Origin: Aliidiomarina iranensis
Lineage (GTDB): Bacteria > Pseudomonadota > Gammaproteobacteria > Enterobacterales > Alteromonadaceae
Direction of reading: 5' to 3'
Length of the DNA stretch: 64,000 nt
Assembly: GCF_003987135.1 (NCBI RefSeq)
Contig: NZ_PIPJ01000002.1
Location: 248,001 to 312,000 of the forward strand
Under the pieces are notes generated by a model. It was not told the DNA's origin. It searched no databases and saw nothing but the letters and a program-made list of their open reading frames with translations. Within the stretch, counting starts at the first letter, position 1. Each line of letters opens with the position of its first letter. Below are positions 46,367 through 58,703 of this stretch, piece by piece. The position numbers and the translations under genes were made by a program.

Positions 46367-46841
46367 ATATTTCGCTTCGTTATAGTGTTTTGGATAAAAC
46401 CTGCTTCGAAATCCTTATTGCCGAAGACGGAGCGAATGATAAATACCTCGTTCGAGCTTGTAAAGTAAAAATACAACATTTTTGTTTGTTTGCTGTAAAA
46501 ATAGCCGAACCGGCGTGTTTTTCAACAAATTGGAGTGGTTTTACAAACCCCGTTTTAAAACCTATTTCTGCTTTAAGCAACCAAACTTGATTAAATCCTA
46601 CTCTATGTGCCTAAATGGACGCCTATACCAGTGTGCTTTGTTGGCATTTACACCGCAATAAGTGCGATTTTAGTTGATACCCTCCCCCATCCATAAGGTA
46701 TAGTAGAACTATTCACAATAACTCGGTTCTAAGTTAAGGCAAAACAACGGCAATAAAACTGTTTCGGTAACGAATACGTATTTATTGTAGGAAAAACCTG
46801 ATTTCGAACGCATGAACAATAAGCACTTGGAGAAACTACCT
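46367..46841. other. Intergenic region between tRNA-Ser and yccA
   Basis: These 475 bases carry no gene I can support. They must contain the tRNA-Ser promoter on the minus strand and the promoter of the BI-1 gene on the plus strand; TATAGT near 46698 is a possible -10 element. No repeat or conserved RNA was recognised. Confidence 0.4.
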
Positions 46842-47501
46842 ATGAATAACCCTACTGTGCATACAGCGCGCCATGAAGCCTCAATTGAGGTGAATAAGGT
46901 TCTGCGCAACACATATTCACTGCTGGCCCTTACGTTAGCCTTTAGTGCGATCGTGGCCGGTATAACCAGCATGATGAATCTTCCTTATCCGGGTATTTTA
47001 ATAACACTGCTAGGTTTCTACGGATTACTCTTCGCCGTGCACAAAACCGCAGATAGCGGTTTAGGCTTAGTATTCACTTTTGCCCTTACCGGCTTCATGG
47101 GTTATACCTTGGGCCCCATCCTTAATGCTGTAGTGGCAAGTGGGGGGGCCGATATCATCATGTTAGCGATGGGTGGTACTGCCGCAATATTTTTTGCTTT
47201 ATCTGCCTATGTATTAACGACAAAGAAAGACATGTCGTTCCTGGGCGGTATGATGATGGCCGGTTTTGTGGTAATTATCGTCGCCTTTGTTGCCAACCTC
47301 TTTTTGCAGCTACCAGCATTAGGCTTAGCGATTAGCGCGATTTTTATTCTGTTTTCATCAGGTGCTATTTTGATGCAAACAAGTGCTATCGTGAATGGTG
47401 GTGAGCGAAACTACATCCGCGCTACGATCACGCTGTTTGTATCGATTTACAATATCCTCTTAAGCTTGATTAATATCTTAATGGCCTTAACACGCGAATA
47501 G
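46842..47501 (+). CDS. yccA: Bax inhibitor-1/YccA family membrane protein
   Basis: From the ATG at 46842, with GGAG about 10 bases upstream, the 219-residue product has seven predicted transmembrane segments and the BI-1 family pattern (VNKVLRNTYSLLALTLAFSA near the start, GFMGYTLGPILN in the middle). By knowledge of E. coli YccA it interacts with and is degraded by FtsH. An upstream ATG at 46812 is in frame but has no ribosome-binding site. It is next to tusDCE, as yccA is next to tusE in E. coli. Confidence 0.92.
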   Translation: MNNPTVHTARHEASIEVNKVLRNTYSLLALTLAFSAIVAGITSMMNLPYPGILITLLGFYGLLFAVHKTADSGLGLVFTFALTGFMGYTLGPILNAVVASGGADIIMLAMGGTAAIFFALSAYVLTTKKDMSFLGGMMMAGFVVIIVAFVANLFLQLPALGLAISAIFILFSSGAILMQTSAIVNGGERNYIRATITLFVSIYNILLSLINILMALTRE

Positions 47502-47528
47502 TTATATGTGCCTCTAAGTACAATTAGA

Positions 47529-47560
47529 GCGCCTCGTGGATTACCCACGGGGCGTTTTTC
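47529..47560 (+). terminator. Intrinsic terminator after yccA
   Basis: A 10-bp stem (CGCCTCGTGG with CCACGGGGCG, one G-T pair) has a 5-base loop and is followed by five T residues. Confidence 0.85.
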
Positions 47561-47643
47561 GTTATACTGATAGCTCTGAAAAAAAGCAAATAACCGAGGC
47601 ATTCGCTGGAAACGATTATGCACCTGGGAGAAAAGGTAACTGA

Positions 47644-48033
47644 ATGAACCAAGATTCACATGTGATATTAATGCAAGCAAGCCCCGATGATCATACCGCC
47701 GGAATAGCTGCATTAGCAAAAGCACAGGATATTGTTCGCCGTGGCCAAACATTAAAACAAGTATTTTTTTATGGGCCAGCTGTTATTTATGGGAGTAGAT
47801 TTCTGCAATTCCCCTCCGGTTACTCAAACCTACAAGAGCAATGGCGCGAATTAGCCCAAACACATGATTTCGCACTTGTTGTGTGTGCCACGGTTGGCGG
47901 CCAATACGGTTTAGAAGCATTACCACCCCCAGATGGCAATTTAGCTGCAGATTTCTCTGCCGGTGGCCTCGCTGAATTTATTGCAACGCTGGCTGAAAGT
48001 TCCCATCTATCACAATTTCAAGGCAGTTTTTGA
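47644..48033 (+). CDS. tusD: Sulfur relay protein TusD
   Basis: The 129-residue DsrE-family protein has the conserved Cys at residue 81 (ALVVCATVGGQYGL), corresponding to the persulfide-carrying Cys of E. coli TusD. By family knowledge TusBCD accepts sulfur from TusA and passes it to TusE for 2-thiouridine formation in tRNA. AAAGGT lies before the ATG. It overlaps tusC by one base. Confidence 0.9.
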   Translation: MNQDSHVILMQASPDDHTAGIAALAKAQDIVRRGQTLKQVFFYGPAVIYGSRFLQFPSGYSNLQEQWRELAQTHDFALVVCATVGGQYGLEALPPPDGNLAADFSAGGLAEFIATLAESSHLSQFQGSF

Positions 48034-48368
48034 TGCTATTATTCCATTTTAGCAATAGCCCAGAACACCCAAGCTCTCGACAAGGCTTGGATATGTTATT
48101 GATGGCGTTGAGCTTAGATCAGCCATGCGCGGCAATCTACAGCGGTGCTGCCCTTGGGCAACTATTGCAGCCTACAAGTGCGTTTAATCCCTTGAAAAAA
48201 ATTACCATGCTTGCAGGGGTTTTCGATTTTACCGAGATCTATGTTGATGAAGCGGCACTTGCGGATCACCAGATTACGCTATCCGAACTGCGTATTCCTG
48301 CCATTGCCGTGAGCGCAGAAGCGCTGGCGAAAATACAAGAAAATGCGCAGCACAGAATTAACTTTTAA
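48033..48368 (+). CDS. tusC: Sulfur relay protein TusC
   Basis: The ATG at 48033 overlaps the tusD stop (TGATG). The 111-residue DsrE/F-family protein has the TusC pattern (FHFSNSPEHPSSRQGLDMLLMALSL near the start, AVFDF-like segment and VYVDEAAL-like segment). It would form the hexameric TusBCD complex with TusD. No tusB gene follows; tusE starts 17 bases later. Confidence 0.85.
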   Translation: MLLFHFSNSPEHPSSRQGLDMLLMALSLDQPCAAIYSGAALGQLLQPTSAFNPLKKITMLAGVFDFTEIYVDEAALADHQITLSELRIPAIAVSAEALAKIQENAQHRINF

Positions 48369-48385
48369 GTGTATAGGCAACGAGC

Positions 48386-48715
48386 ATGATTGAATTTAAT
48401 GGGGTTAATTACGCAACGGATAAACACGAATATCTCGCCGATTTTTCTGCTTGGTCGCCCGAATTAGCAGAGCATATTGCAAGCTTAGAGAAAATCACTC
48501 TTACCCCCGCCCATTGGGAGGTGGTAAATTTTGTTCGAGATTTTTATGCTGAATATGACACCAGCCCTGCGATGCGGATATTGGTGAAGGCCGTTGCCAA
48601 ATCTTTGGGTGAGGATAAAGGAAATAGCCGTTATCTTTATAAACTATTCCCCAAAGGGCCAGCCAAACAAGCCACTCGAATTGCTGGGCTGCCAAAACCG
48701 GCTAAGTGTATTTAG
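48386..48715 (+). CDS. tusE: Sulfur relay protein TusE/DsrC family
   Basis: The 109-residue protein has the DsrC/TusE pattern: [29 protein letters not shown], then [22 protein letters not shown]. The conserved penultimate Cys (C108 in AKCI) that carries the persulfide to MnmA is intact. The start follows tusC after 17 bases, so all three tus genes are on one transcript. In E. coli tusE and tusBCD are at separate loci. Confidence 0.93.
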   Translation: MIEFNGVNYATDKHEYLADFSAWSPELAEHIASLEKITLTPAHWEVVNFVRDFYAEYDTSPAMRILVKAVAKSLGEDKGNSRYLYKLFPKGPAKQATRIAGLPKPAKCI

Positions 48716-48748
48716 CCGGCTTTAAACAACGCGTTAAATTTTTAGTGA

Positions 48749-50041
<1,293 letters not shown>

Positions 50042-50120
50042 TCATTCATCTCACTTCTGTATTCTTTTTGTTGCAGGGCAATGGCTGATGTATTGCGGTT
50101 ACTAGTTCAAGCTTGCCGCT

Positions 50121-50624
50121 TTATTTAGCCTTGATGCCTGAATTATACCGATTCCGAGCCAGCAAGAAACCAAGCATCAACATAAAAAGCCCAAATAAAA
50201 TAGATAACAACAAATAAGTTAGCGCGGCGATTTGTGTAGACACCGCAAAACCCGCGGTTATCGTTGGCTCACTTAATAAGCTGAAAAGGTCTTTACTAAA
50301 GCCGGAGAAAGTTGTGAGCCCAGCAAATACACCACTGCTAAAAAATAAAAACCAACCTTGTGCTTGCCGATCTAGTGGCTGCTTCAACACTAAATAACGA
50401 GCATATATAAAACCTAAGCCAAAACAACCGAGGCTGTTTACTAGCACCGTAACGATTGGAAAGTGATGATTAGCATACAGCAGGAGCTCTCCCGGGGAAT
50501 TATACATGAGCAAATGGATACTCGCCCGAAGCAGTGTTCCAAGCGCGCCCCCAAGGGCAACCATCAAGCTAAACAAGGCAAAGTTCGTGATTTTTTTAGA
50601 ACAGGCCGGTGATTCTTCAACCAA
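50121..50624 (-). CDS. crcB: Fluoride channel CrcB/Fluc, second copy
   Basis: The 167-residue protein has four transmembrane segments and the Fluc motifs ALGGALGTLLRA and AGLTTFSGFSKD, though less canonical than its partner. The frame begins with TTG at 50624, three bases after the upstream crcB stop and preceded by GGGGGTG; an ATG at 50564 (MVALGGALG) is a shorter alternative close to the usual family length. By family knowledge it exports fluoride. Two adjacent, diverged copies suggest a heterodimer. Confidence 0.85.
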   Translation of the reverse strand: MVEESPACSKKITNFALFSLMVALGGALGTLLRASIHLLMYNSPGELLLYANHHFPIVTVLVNSLGCFGLGFIYARYLVLKQPLDRQAQGWFLFFSSGVFAGLTTFSGFSKDLFSLLSEPTITAGFAVSTQIAALTYLLLSILFGLFMLMLGFLLARNRYNSGIKAK

Positions 50625-51009
50625 ACCTCACCCCCGAACCGCTAAAGTAGCCCGATGCAATGGCGAAAATACAGATAAACAAACTGGCGTTCATATACAA
50701 AAATGCACGCACAGGCTTACTGTTAAGCAGTTGCTGAAACTCTAAAATAAAGGTTGAGAAGGTAGTGAAGCCGCCAAGCAAACCAAACTCAAAGAATACG
50801 TAAGCATGCGTAGCCGATTCTGTTGACAAGCCATGTTTGCCAGCTACAGAAATAGTTGCAAGTACAAAACCAAGGGCGAATGAACCAAACAGATTCACCA
50901 TAAACGTTGCCGGAATACTCGAGCCAAAATACCAGCGCGTTAACTGCGTTAACCAATAGCGGCTCACTGCACCAATGGCGCCGCCGCACGCAATTAGCAA
51001 CCACATCAT
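50617..51009 (-). CDS. crcB: Fluoride channel CrcB/Fluc, first copy
   Basis: The 130-residue protein is canonical for Fluc: [15 protein letters not shown] at the start, [15 protein letters not shown], and the ion-binding GGFTTFSTF break near residue 75. It overlaps rarA by 4 bases and the second crcB by 8 bases, so the two crcB genes are the end of the ftsK-lolA-rarA transcript. No fluoride riboswitch can be fitted in because there are no gaps upstream. Confidence 0.93.
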   Translation of the reverse strand: MMWLLIACGGAIGAVSRYWLTQLTRWYFGSSIPATFMVNLFGSFALGFVLATISVAGKHGLSTESATHAYVFFEFGLLGGFTTFSTFILEFQQLLNSKPVRAFLYMNASLFICIFAIASGYFSGSGVRFG

Positions 51010-52331
51010 GGCTTTTTATCTCGCCATCGTTGCCAATCACTCTGTTCATCGAGCGCCTGCAAACGTTCCAGTTTTTCTTTGATTTTCAGTTCTAGCCCCC
51101 GGTTACTCGGCTGATAATAAGCTTTGCTGGCCAATTCAGGCGGCAAATAAGATTCGCCGGCAACATAAGCTTGCGGGTGGTTGTGCGCATACTGATATTC
51201 GGCGCCATACCCCTCCTGCTTATGAACTTTTGTTGGCGCGTTACGCAAATGTTCAGGCACAGGATAAGATTCACTCTCCTTTGCGAGCTGCAGCATTTCA
51301 TTGAATGCGCTGTAAACCGCATTACTCTTCGCCGCACTGGCACAATAAATCGTGGCTTGGGCAATGGCTCTCTCACCTTCAGCAGGGCCTACCCTGTGAT
51401 AGGTATCCCAAGCGTTCAGTGCAAGTTGTAGGGCGCGGGGATCGGCGTTGCCAATATCTTCTGATGCAATAGCCAACAGCCGCCGAGCAACAATTAGTGC
51501 ATCTCCGCCACCCGCTAAAATCCGGCAGTACCAATACAATGCTCCATCCGGCGATGAACCTCGCACCGATTTATGAAACGCCGACAATAAATCGTAATAT
51601 AAATCACCTTTATTATCGAACAGTACGCCTTTTTCACCCATAGCATCGGCAAGAAGAGCAGTAGAAATCACTTCACCATCGGCAACAAAATCTGCTGCTA
51701 TCTCTAGCGCATTCAATAACCGCCGAGCATCACCACCGGCCACGCGAACAAGATACTCGCGTGCATCTTCTGCAAGGGTTAAATTACGCTCGCCCAAACC
51801 ACGCCTAGGATCACTCAAAGCTTGGGTAATCACCTGATGTAAATCATTAGCGGTAAGTTCTTGCAAGCGATAGGTTCGCGCCCGTGAAAGCAAGGCATTA
51901 TTCAAGGCAAAGCCGGGATTTTCCGTTGTTGAACCAACAAAAATAACAGTGCCATCTTCAATGTGCGGCAAAAAAGCATCTTGCTGGCTTTTGTTGAATC
52001 GATGAACCTCATCAACGAACAGAAGCGTTTTTTGTTGCAAAAGCCCTTCATTCTGCCTTTTTTTTGCCGCGTCAATCGCAGCACGTATATCTTTCACACC
52101 AGAAGTAACCGCAGACAAACGAGCTACATAGGCATCCGCCACACTAGCCATTAGCTCAGCCAGTGTTGTTTTACCAGTTCCTGGCGGGCCCCAAAGTATC
52201 ATTGAATGCACATGCCCCTGCTCGAGGGATTTTCGCAATGGTTTATCAGCCGCGAGAATGTGTTGCTGGCCCACATATTCTGCCAATGTGCGCGGCCGCA
52301 TGCGCGCAGCCAGCGGCATAAAATTGCTCAC
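51006..52331 (-). CDS. rarA: Replication-associated recombination protein A (AAA+ ATPase)
   Basis: The 441-residue protein has Walker [10 protein letters not shown] around residues 49-57, Walker [11 protein letters not shown], sensor 1 (FVGSTTENP), and the C-terminal MgsA/RarA tetramerisation region ([21 protein letters not shown]). It acts at stalled replication forks. It starts 3 bases after lolA and overlaps crcB by 4 bases. Confidence 0.97.
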   Translation of the reverse strand: MSNFMPLAARMRPRTLAEYVGQQHILAADKPLRKSLEQGHVHSMILWGPPGTGKTTLAELMASVADAYVARLSAVTSGVKDIRAAIDAAKKRQNEGLLQQKTLLFVDEVHRFNKSQQDAFLPHIEDGTVIFVGSTTENPGFALNNALLSRARTYRLQELTANDLHQVITQALSDPRRGLGERNLTLAEDAREYLVRVAGGDARRLLNALEIAADFVADGEVISTALLADAMGEKGVLFDNKGDLYYDLLSAFHKSVRGSSPDGALYWYCRILAGGGDALIVARRLLAIASEDIGNADPRALQLALNAWDTYHRVGPAEGERAIAQATIYCASAAKSNAVYSAFNEMLQLAKESESYPVPEHLRNAPTKVHKQEGYGAEYQYAHNHPQAYVAGESYLPPELASKAYYQPSNRGLELKIKEKLERLQALDEQSDWQRWRDKKP

Positions 52332-52334
52332 ACC

Positions 52335-52982
52335 CTACTCCCGCTGATCATCCACATCAACGCCGGGTTCAATGGTAAAAGTGAACATAGATTCGTCAAT
52401 GGCTGTATTGTCCGTAGTATTTTGCAAATAAAAAACGCTTTTTTGCCCTTGGCCATCATCAACAATAAGCTGCTGCAACTGGTTATCCTCGAAGCCTAAG
52501 GTGAGGCTAGAACCATAGGTTTGCCGGTCTTCGATTTGCCAAAAATTCAAATCACTATTATCTGCCGGCACTTCAGCTATTTGAGTAACCGTAAAAGCAT
52601 CCCAATTCGCACTTGAATCGAGTAGCAACAATAGCGGGTTTGCCTGCATCGCTTCGGCCTGAGTGTATAAGGTTACTTGCTCAATAAACGGGTTGTAGTA
52701 GTAGATGGTTTCGCCATCGGCTACTAACACCGAATCATCAGGCTCATCGGTAATCCAGCGAAGCCGAGCAGGCCGTTCTAGGTAGAATCGGCCGGTTGCT
52801 TCCTGTAACAGCTCATTATCATCGTAAATTTCTTGCCGAAATGAGCCCTGTAAGCTTTGCATGTTCTCTAGTTTAGCACTGAGCTGCTCATGGCCTTCTA
52901 CGGCCACTTCTTGCTGTGCAGTTACAGGGTTAACCACAAAAGCCAAGCTCAAACTAATAACAATTATCATCTTCCGATACAT
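52335..52982 (-). CDS. lolA: Outer membrane lipoprotein carrier protein LolA
   Basis: The ATG at 52982 overlaps the ftsK stop by one base. The 215-residue periplasmic protein has a signal peptide (1-20, ending VTAQQ) and LolA features such as SLQGSFRQEIYDD, FYLERPARLRWITDEPDDSVLVADG, and NPLLLLLD. It carries lipoproteins from LolCDE to LolB. The gene order ftsK-lolA-rarA-serS is conserved in enterobacteria. Confidence 0.96.
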   Translation of the reverse strand: MYRKMIIVISLSLAFVVNPVTAQQEVAVEGHEQLSAKLENMQSLQGSFRQEIYDDNELLQEATGRFYLERPARLRWITDEPDDSVLVADGETIYYYNPFIEQVTLYTQAEAMQANPLLLLLDSSANWDAFTVTQIAEVPADNSDLNFWQIEDRQTYGSSLTLGFEDNQLQQLIVDDGQGQKSVFYLQNTTDNTAIDESMFTFTIEPGVDVDDQRE

Positions 52983-55615
52983 CAAAATTCCCTCGGTGGC
53001 TTTGCTGCTAATACTTCACGGGCACCATTGTGCCCTGCCGATGATACGACACCGGAAACTTCCATTTGTTCGACAATCCGCGCTGCTCGATTATAGCCAA
53101 TACGAAACTTTCGTTGCACGCTAGATACCGATACACGGCGCGTTTCTGTTACAAAAGCCACGGCCTCATCGTATAAAGCATCCGATTCGGCGTCATCATC
53201 GCTCGTTTCGCCGGGTAATAAGCTCTCTTCACCCTGATCACCTTTCAAAATCTCTTCAAGGTAATTCGGTTGGCCACGCTTCTTCCAATCTGCAACTACG
53301 GCATGCACCTCGTGGTCATCCACAAAGGCCCCATGAACCCGCACAGGCACCCCTGAACCAGGCGGCATATATAGCATGTCCCCTTGCCCCAGTAGGTGTT
53401 CTGCGCCGCTCTGATCCAAGATAGTGCGCGAATCAATCTTCGAGGAAACCTGAAATGAAATACGTGTAGGAATGTTCGCCTTAATCAAGCCGGTAATTAC
53501 ATCTACCGATGGCCGTTGTGTTGCCAGAATCAGGTGAATACCAGCAGCTCGAGCCTTTTGTGCGATGCGAGCAATCAATTCTTCAACTTTTTTACCAACA
53601 ATCATCATCATGTCGGCAAGTTCATCAACCACAACCACAACATAAGGCAACTTGCCTAGTTCTGGTGGCCGCTCATCCATCGAATCCCCTGGCTTCCAAA
53701 TCGGATCGCGCAAAGGTTCGCCAGCCTCTATCGCTTCTATTACTTTTTGGTTGTAACCTTTTAAATTGCGCACACCGAGTGCCGACATCAACTTATAGCG
53801 GCGTTCCATTTCTCCTACACACCAGCGCAACGCATTAGCGGCATCTTTCATATCAGTTACTACTTCGGTAAGTAGATGGGGTATGCCATCATAAACCGAT
53901 AATTCGAGCATTTTCGGGTCAATCATGATCATCCGAACATCTTCCGGCTGCGATTTATACAGCATACTGAGAATCATCACGTTGATACCCACGGATTTCC
54001 CCGAGCCCGTTGTACCGGCTACTAAAAGATGCGGCATCTTCGCTAAATCTACGGTTACCGGTTTTCCGGCAATATCTTTACCTAACACCATGCTCAGCGG
54101 TGACGCGGATTTATCAAAACTTTCGCTTTCGATCACTTCACTTAGCCGCACAATTTCTCGGTTCTTATTCGGTAACTCTAAACCCACATATGATTTACCC
54201 GGTATTACTTCAACCACACGTACAGCAATTGCTGAAAGCGAGCGGGCAATATCCTTTGCAAGGTTCGAAATCTTACTTACTTTAACTCCTGGGGCTAAAT
54301 CGAGTTCAAATCGGGTAACCACAGGGCCCGGCTGAACCCCGGCAACTTGCACATCTACGCCGAAATCTTTGAGCACCGCCTCAACGGTTCGGCTCACTTG
54401 ATCCAACTCTTCTTGGCTGATTGGGTTTTTGGTTCGATTTGCTCTATCTAACAAGCTTATAGCGGGAAGTTCACTTACCCATTTCGGGCTATCATTGGGA
54501 TTCTCGCTACGCCCTACTACCCCACGCCCTGCGCTGCTTGCGCTTCCTGAATTTCCTGCGCTGCCAGCACTCTCCGCTGCCGATGGTTTGCTTTTAGCCA
54601 TGGGCACAACGTTCTGTTGCTTACGCAAAACCGCGGGCTCTTCGTCATCAACTGCAAAAGGCGGCTCATCGTCAATATCGCTCCAAAGCGCTTCATCGCT
54701 AATATCTTCATCAAGTTTGGAATGTATTGAAGGAAGTTCATCGGGTTCATCAGCCAAGCGCCCGTGAGCTAAAGGCAACGCATCCCAACTTTCGGAATCA
54801 CCTTCTTCAGTGCCACTAGCTTGCTTCGCGCGCGCTCCTTTACTTGGCTTTTTGAACGTGAATAATTGCTTAACCCGATTCCAAAGGCCTGTTGCTTGCT
54901 CCTTTTGCTGTTCCGAGTTTACAACGCGATTACTCAAATGCTCGGTAGATTCAACCAATGTAGCGCTATCGAACTCCTCGTTCGAATTCTTCTTTGCTTT
55001 TAATTTCTTATTGTTTGTAGATTCATTACGAGTAACTAAGTTAACCAAGTTTTGCCATGCCCATACACTCGCCACAATCACTGATTCGCCTAGCTTATCA
55101 ACAAGGCCAATCCAAGATATGCCGGTAATTAACGTAATGCCAGTAAGAACAAAGGTAAGCAATACTAAGGAAGTGCCTGCTAAATTAAAGTACGGCAGCA
55201 TAGCGCCGGTAATCACGTCACCAAGCAGGCCTCCTGGGGGGAAATCGAATACGGGTTGGATGTTTAGGCTAGCTAGGCCGGTAGTACCTAACAAAAAGAG
55301 CAACAAGCCAACGAGGCGCAGCCCCAAGGTTAAATAATCTAAGCTAATTAAACGCCGAGGCCGGTGGAAAACCATGTAGCCAAAACCGGCAACAACAAAC
55401 GGAATGCTATAAGCAAGCGCGCCAAAAGCGAACAATAAGATATCAGCAAACCAAGCACCTATTGCACCTGCTGCGTTTTGTATTTCTTGAGTATGGCTGG
55501 ATTGCGACCAACCCGGATCAGCGGGATTAAAGGTCAGTAACGAGGTTAACAAAAAGATTGCCAATGCCCCGCATAAAATCAAGCCGGTTTCCAGTAGCCG
55601 CTGTACGCCGTTCAT
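52982..55615 (-). CDS. ftsK: DNA translocase FtsK
   Basis: The 877-residue protein has four to five N-terminal transmembrane segments within residues 1-175, a polar Ser/Glu-rich linker of about 220 residues (shorter than the roughly 600 of E. coli), and the motor domain from about 400 with Walker [11 protein letters not shown] and Walker [15 protein letters not shown]-terminal gamma winged helix ([25 protein letters not shown]) binds KOPS. It acts at the septum in chromosome dimer resolution with XerCD. Confidence 0.97.
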   Translation of the reverse strand: MNGVQRLLETGLILCGALAIFLLTSLLTFNPADPGWSQSSHTQEIQNAAGAIGAWFADILLFAFGALAYSIPFVVAGFGYMVFHRPRRLISLDYLTLGLRLVGLLLFLLGTTGLASLNIQPVFDFPPGGLLGDVITGAMLPYFNLAGTSLVLLTFVLTGITLITGISWIGLVDKLGESVIVASVWAWQNLVNLVTRNESTNNKKLKAKKNSNEEFDSATLVESTEHLSNRVVNSEQQKEQATGLWNRVKQLFTFKKPSKGARAKQASGTEEGDSESWDALPLAHGRLADEPDELPSIHSKLDEDISDEALWSDIDDEPPFAVDDEEPAVLRKQQNVVPMAKSKPSAAESAGSAGNSGSASSAGRGVVGRSENPNDSPKWVSELPAISLLDRANRTKNPISQEELDQVSRTVEAVLKDFGVDVQVAGVQPGPVVTRFELDLAPGVKVSKISNLAKDIARSLSAIAVRVVEVIPGKSYVGLELPNKNREIVRLSEVIESESFDKSASPLSMVLGKDIAGKPVTVDLAKMPHLLVAGTTGSGKSVGINVMILSMLYKSQPEDVRMIMIDPKMLELSVYDGIPHLLTEVVTDMKDAANALRWCVGEMERRYKLMSALGVRNLKGYNQKVIEAIEAGEPLRDPIWKPGDSMDERPPELGKLPYVVVVVDELADMMMIVGKKVEELIARIAQKARAAGIHLILATQRPSVDVITGLIKANIPTRISFQVSSKIDSRTILDQSGAEHLLGQGDMLYMPPGSGVPVRVHGAFVDDHEVHAVVADWKKRGQPNYLEEILKGDQGEESLLPGETSDDDAESDALYDEAVAFVTETRRVSVSSVQRKFRIGYNRAARIVEQMEVSGVVSSAGHNGAREVLAAKPPREF

Positions 55616-55695
55616 AATGCTCCGCTATTTTAATCGTTGTTGCTGATGCGTTGAATAAACTTGATGATGGTAGTGTACTAAAAAGATTACCAAGT

Positions 55696-56178
55696 TCAGC
55701 CCCGTATCACTACTTTATTCTCTTGTTTTACAGCTTCCATCACAACATAAGTTCGTGATTCGTTTACACCGGGCATATTGAGTAAGGTTTCTCCCAACAA
55801 TTTTCGATATGCAGCCATATCTGCAACCCGCGCTTTGAGTAAAAAATCGAAATCTCCTGAAACTAAATGGCACTCGAGGATTTCATCGGTTTTGCGTGCT
55901 GCTTCACTGAATTCAGCAAACACATCCGAAGAGGTTTTACTTAAGGTGATTTCAACAAAAACGAGTAATGGCGTACCTAGCTTATCAGGGTCGATGCGGG
56001 CGTGATATCCTTTGATTACGCCATGCCGCTCAAGCTTACGCACCCGCTCTAAACAAGGTGTTGGGCTTAACCCTACTTCTTTGGCTAACAATACATTGGA
56101 AATCCGCCCACGCTCTTGCAGAATGCGCAAAATTTTCCGATCAAGCCTATCAATAGTTACTTTATCGTTATCTTTCAT
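55696..56178 (-). CDS. lrp: Leucine-responsive regulatory protein
   Basis: The 160-residue protein has an AsnC-type helix-turn-helix (residues 10-65, ILRILQERGRISNVLLAKEVGLS) and a RAM ligand-binding domain (80-155, VFVEITLSKTSS, VSGDFDFLLKARV). It is a global regulator responsive to amino acids. It lies upstream of ftsK on the same strand and divergent from ald, whose expression it may control; alanine dehydrogenase genes are known Lrp-family targets in other bacteria. Confidence 0.95.
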   Translation of the reverse strand: MKDNDKVTIDRLDRKILRILQERGRISNVLLAKEVGLSPTPCLERVRKLERHGVIKGYHARIDPDKLGTPLLVFVEITLSKTSSDVFAEFSEAARKTDEILECHLVSGDFDFLLKARVADMAAYRKLLGETLLNMPGVNESRTYVVMEAVKQENKVVIRG

Positions 56179-56354
56179 ATTTATCAGAATATTTAACTAT
56201 AATTAACATTAAATATAGCATAATCACGCTATTTTGCACGCGAAAAAAGTAGGTCACGCCGGATTATGCTGAGCTATACTTTGCACCAATTTAAGGGCGA
56301 TGTTGTGTGTTCAACACAGCCTTGCTAACCACTGAAACTTGAGGCTTTAACATT
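56179..56354. promoter_or_regulatory. Divergent lrp-ald promoter region
   Basis: The 176 bases are very AT-rich next to lrp (56180-56230). TATACT at 56275-56280 is a good -10 for ald, but no matching -35 is visible at the right distance, which fits an activator-dependent promoter, possibly Lrp. This is inference from layout. Confidence 0.35.
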
Positions 56355-57482
56355 ATGTTGATTGGTGTACCAAAAGAAATTAAAAATCATGAATATCGCA
56401 TTGGCTTAACCCCTGCTGCCGTTCGTGAGTATGTAGAGCACGGCCATGATGTCATCATTCAACGGGATGGTGGATTAGCCATTGGTTTTACCAACGAAGA
56501 TTATGAAACCGCTGGTGCGCGGATTATCGATACACCAGAAGAGATTTTCGCTAGTGCAGATATGATCGTAAAAGTGAAGGAGCCGCAACCGGGTGAATGC
56601 AAGCAATTGCGCGAAGGGCAAATTCTTTATACTTATCTCCACCTCGCACCGGATCCAGAACAAACACGCTTGCTCGCAGAAGCCGGCGTAACCGCCATTG
56701 CCTATGAAACGGTTACCGATAACCGCGGTGGTTTGCCACTATTAGCGCCAATGAGTGAAGTAGCAGGCCGTATGGCAATACAAGCCGGTGCGCACAATTT
56801 AGAAAAAGTGAATGGTGGCAGCGGTACATTATTAGGCGGCGTGCCCGGTGTAGCCCCTGGCAAGGTTCTCATCATAGGTGGTGGTGTGGTTGGCACACAA
56901 GCTGCGAAAATGGCTATCGGTTTGGGCGCAGAAGTAACTATTCTTGATCGTTCACTTCCGCGTTTACGTGAGCTGGATGATATCTTTGGCGGCCGCGTGA
57001 AAACCGTGTATTCCACCGTTGATGCTATCGATTCTTATTCCCGTGAAGCTGATTTAGTGGTGGGTGCAGTGTTAATTCCAGGCGCTTCGGCGCCGAAATT
57101 GTTAACTCGCGATCATATTAAGAACATGAAGCCAGGCTCGGTGCTTGTGGATGTTGCCATTGATCAAGGTGGTTGTTTTGAAACCTCAAAAGCTACTACC
57201 CATCAAGATCCAACCTATGTTATCGATGATGTGGTGCATTATTGTGTAGCCAATATGCCGGGTGGCGTAGCGCGTACTTCAACCATAGCTTTAAACAATG
57301 CCACTCTCCCTTACGGAATTGCCTTGGCAAATAAAGGCATTGAAGCTTTAGCGAACGATACAAACTTACGCAACGGCTTGAACATGCATAAGGGTTATAT
57401 CACGTATAAAGCCATCTTCGATGACCTTGGCGAACGTTTAGGCCTTGAGTATCTCGATCCAATGCACGCTATTAACATCTAA
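56355..57482 (+). CDS. ald: Alanine dehydrogenase
   Basis: The 375-residue enzyme begins MLIGVPKEIKNHEYRIGLTPAAV. It keeps the substrate Lys in MIVKVKEPQ, the catalytic His in YLHLAPD, and the NAD-binding GGGVVGTQAAKMAIGLGAEV with D198 nearby (TILDRS). It converts L-alanine to pyruvate and ammonia with NAD. It replaces the direct lrp-trxB adjacency of E. coli and is followed by a terminator. Confidence 0.97.
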   Translation: MLIGVPKEIKNHEYRIGLTPAAVREYVEHGHDVIIQRDGGLAIGFTNEDYETAGARIIDTPEEIFASADMIVKVKEPQPGECKQLREGQILYTYLHLAPDPEQTRLLAEAGVTAIAYETVTDNRGGLPLLAPMSEVAGRMAIQAGAHNLEKVNGGSGTLLGGVPGVAPGKVLIIGGGVVGTQAAKMAIGLGAEVTILDRSLPRLRELDDIFGGRVKTVYSTVDAIDSYSREADLVVGAVLIPGASAPKLLTRDHIKNMKPGSVLVDVAIDQGGCFETSKATTHQDPTYVIDDVVHYCVANMPGGVARTSTIALNNATLPYGIALANKGIEALANDTNLRNGLNMHKGYITYKAIFDDLGERLGLEYLDPMHAINI

Positions 57483-57518
57483 GCTAACGGGCAACCGTTA
57501 CGTTAAGCGTACATTTTT

Positions 57519-57545
57519 AAAGAGCCGGTTTTCAGCCGGCTCTTT
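57519..57545 (+). terminator. Intrinsic terminator after ald
   Basis: The stem AAAGAGCCGGTT/CAGCCGGCTCTTT has a perfect 10-bp core (AAAGAGCCGG with CCGGCTCTTT) 37 bases beyond the stop. Confidence 0.85.
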
Positions 57546-57619
57546 ACGCTTGCTCAACATCTGCCTACAATAACCCCCAATTTTTTAATCGAACTTATTC
57601 CGAAACAAAGATCTTCTGA

Positions 57620-58621
<1,002 letters not shown>

Positions 58622-58641
58622 CAGCTAGTATCACCTACCGA

Positions 58642-58678
58642 AAACGCAGCTTGCATATATGAAGAGCAAGCTGCGTTT
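58642..58678 (+). terminator. Intrinsic terminator after trxB
   Basis: A perfect 13-bp stem (AAACGCAGCTTGC with GCAAGCTGCGTTT) has an 11-base loop and lies 20 bases beyond the trxB stop. Confidence 0.85.
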
Positions 58679-58703
58679 GTAGTTAAAAACGGGAATTTAT
58701 TGC

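Noticed and set aside
46380-46580. 66-codon minus-strand frame upstream of tRNA-Ser
   Set aside because: No ribosome-binding site, AT-rich non-coding composition, and it would cover the tRNA promoter region.
50042-51009. Fluoride riboswitch for crcB
   Set aside because: The genes are overlapping within a longer transcript and there is no leader long enough for the motif.
54010-54767. Plus-strand frames opposite ftsK
   Set aside because: They are shadows of the ftsK linker and motor; Ser/Pro/Leu-rich composition mirrors the sense codons.
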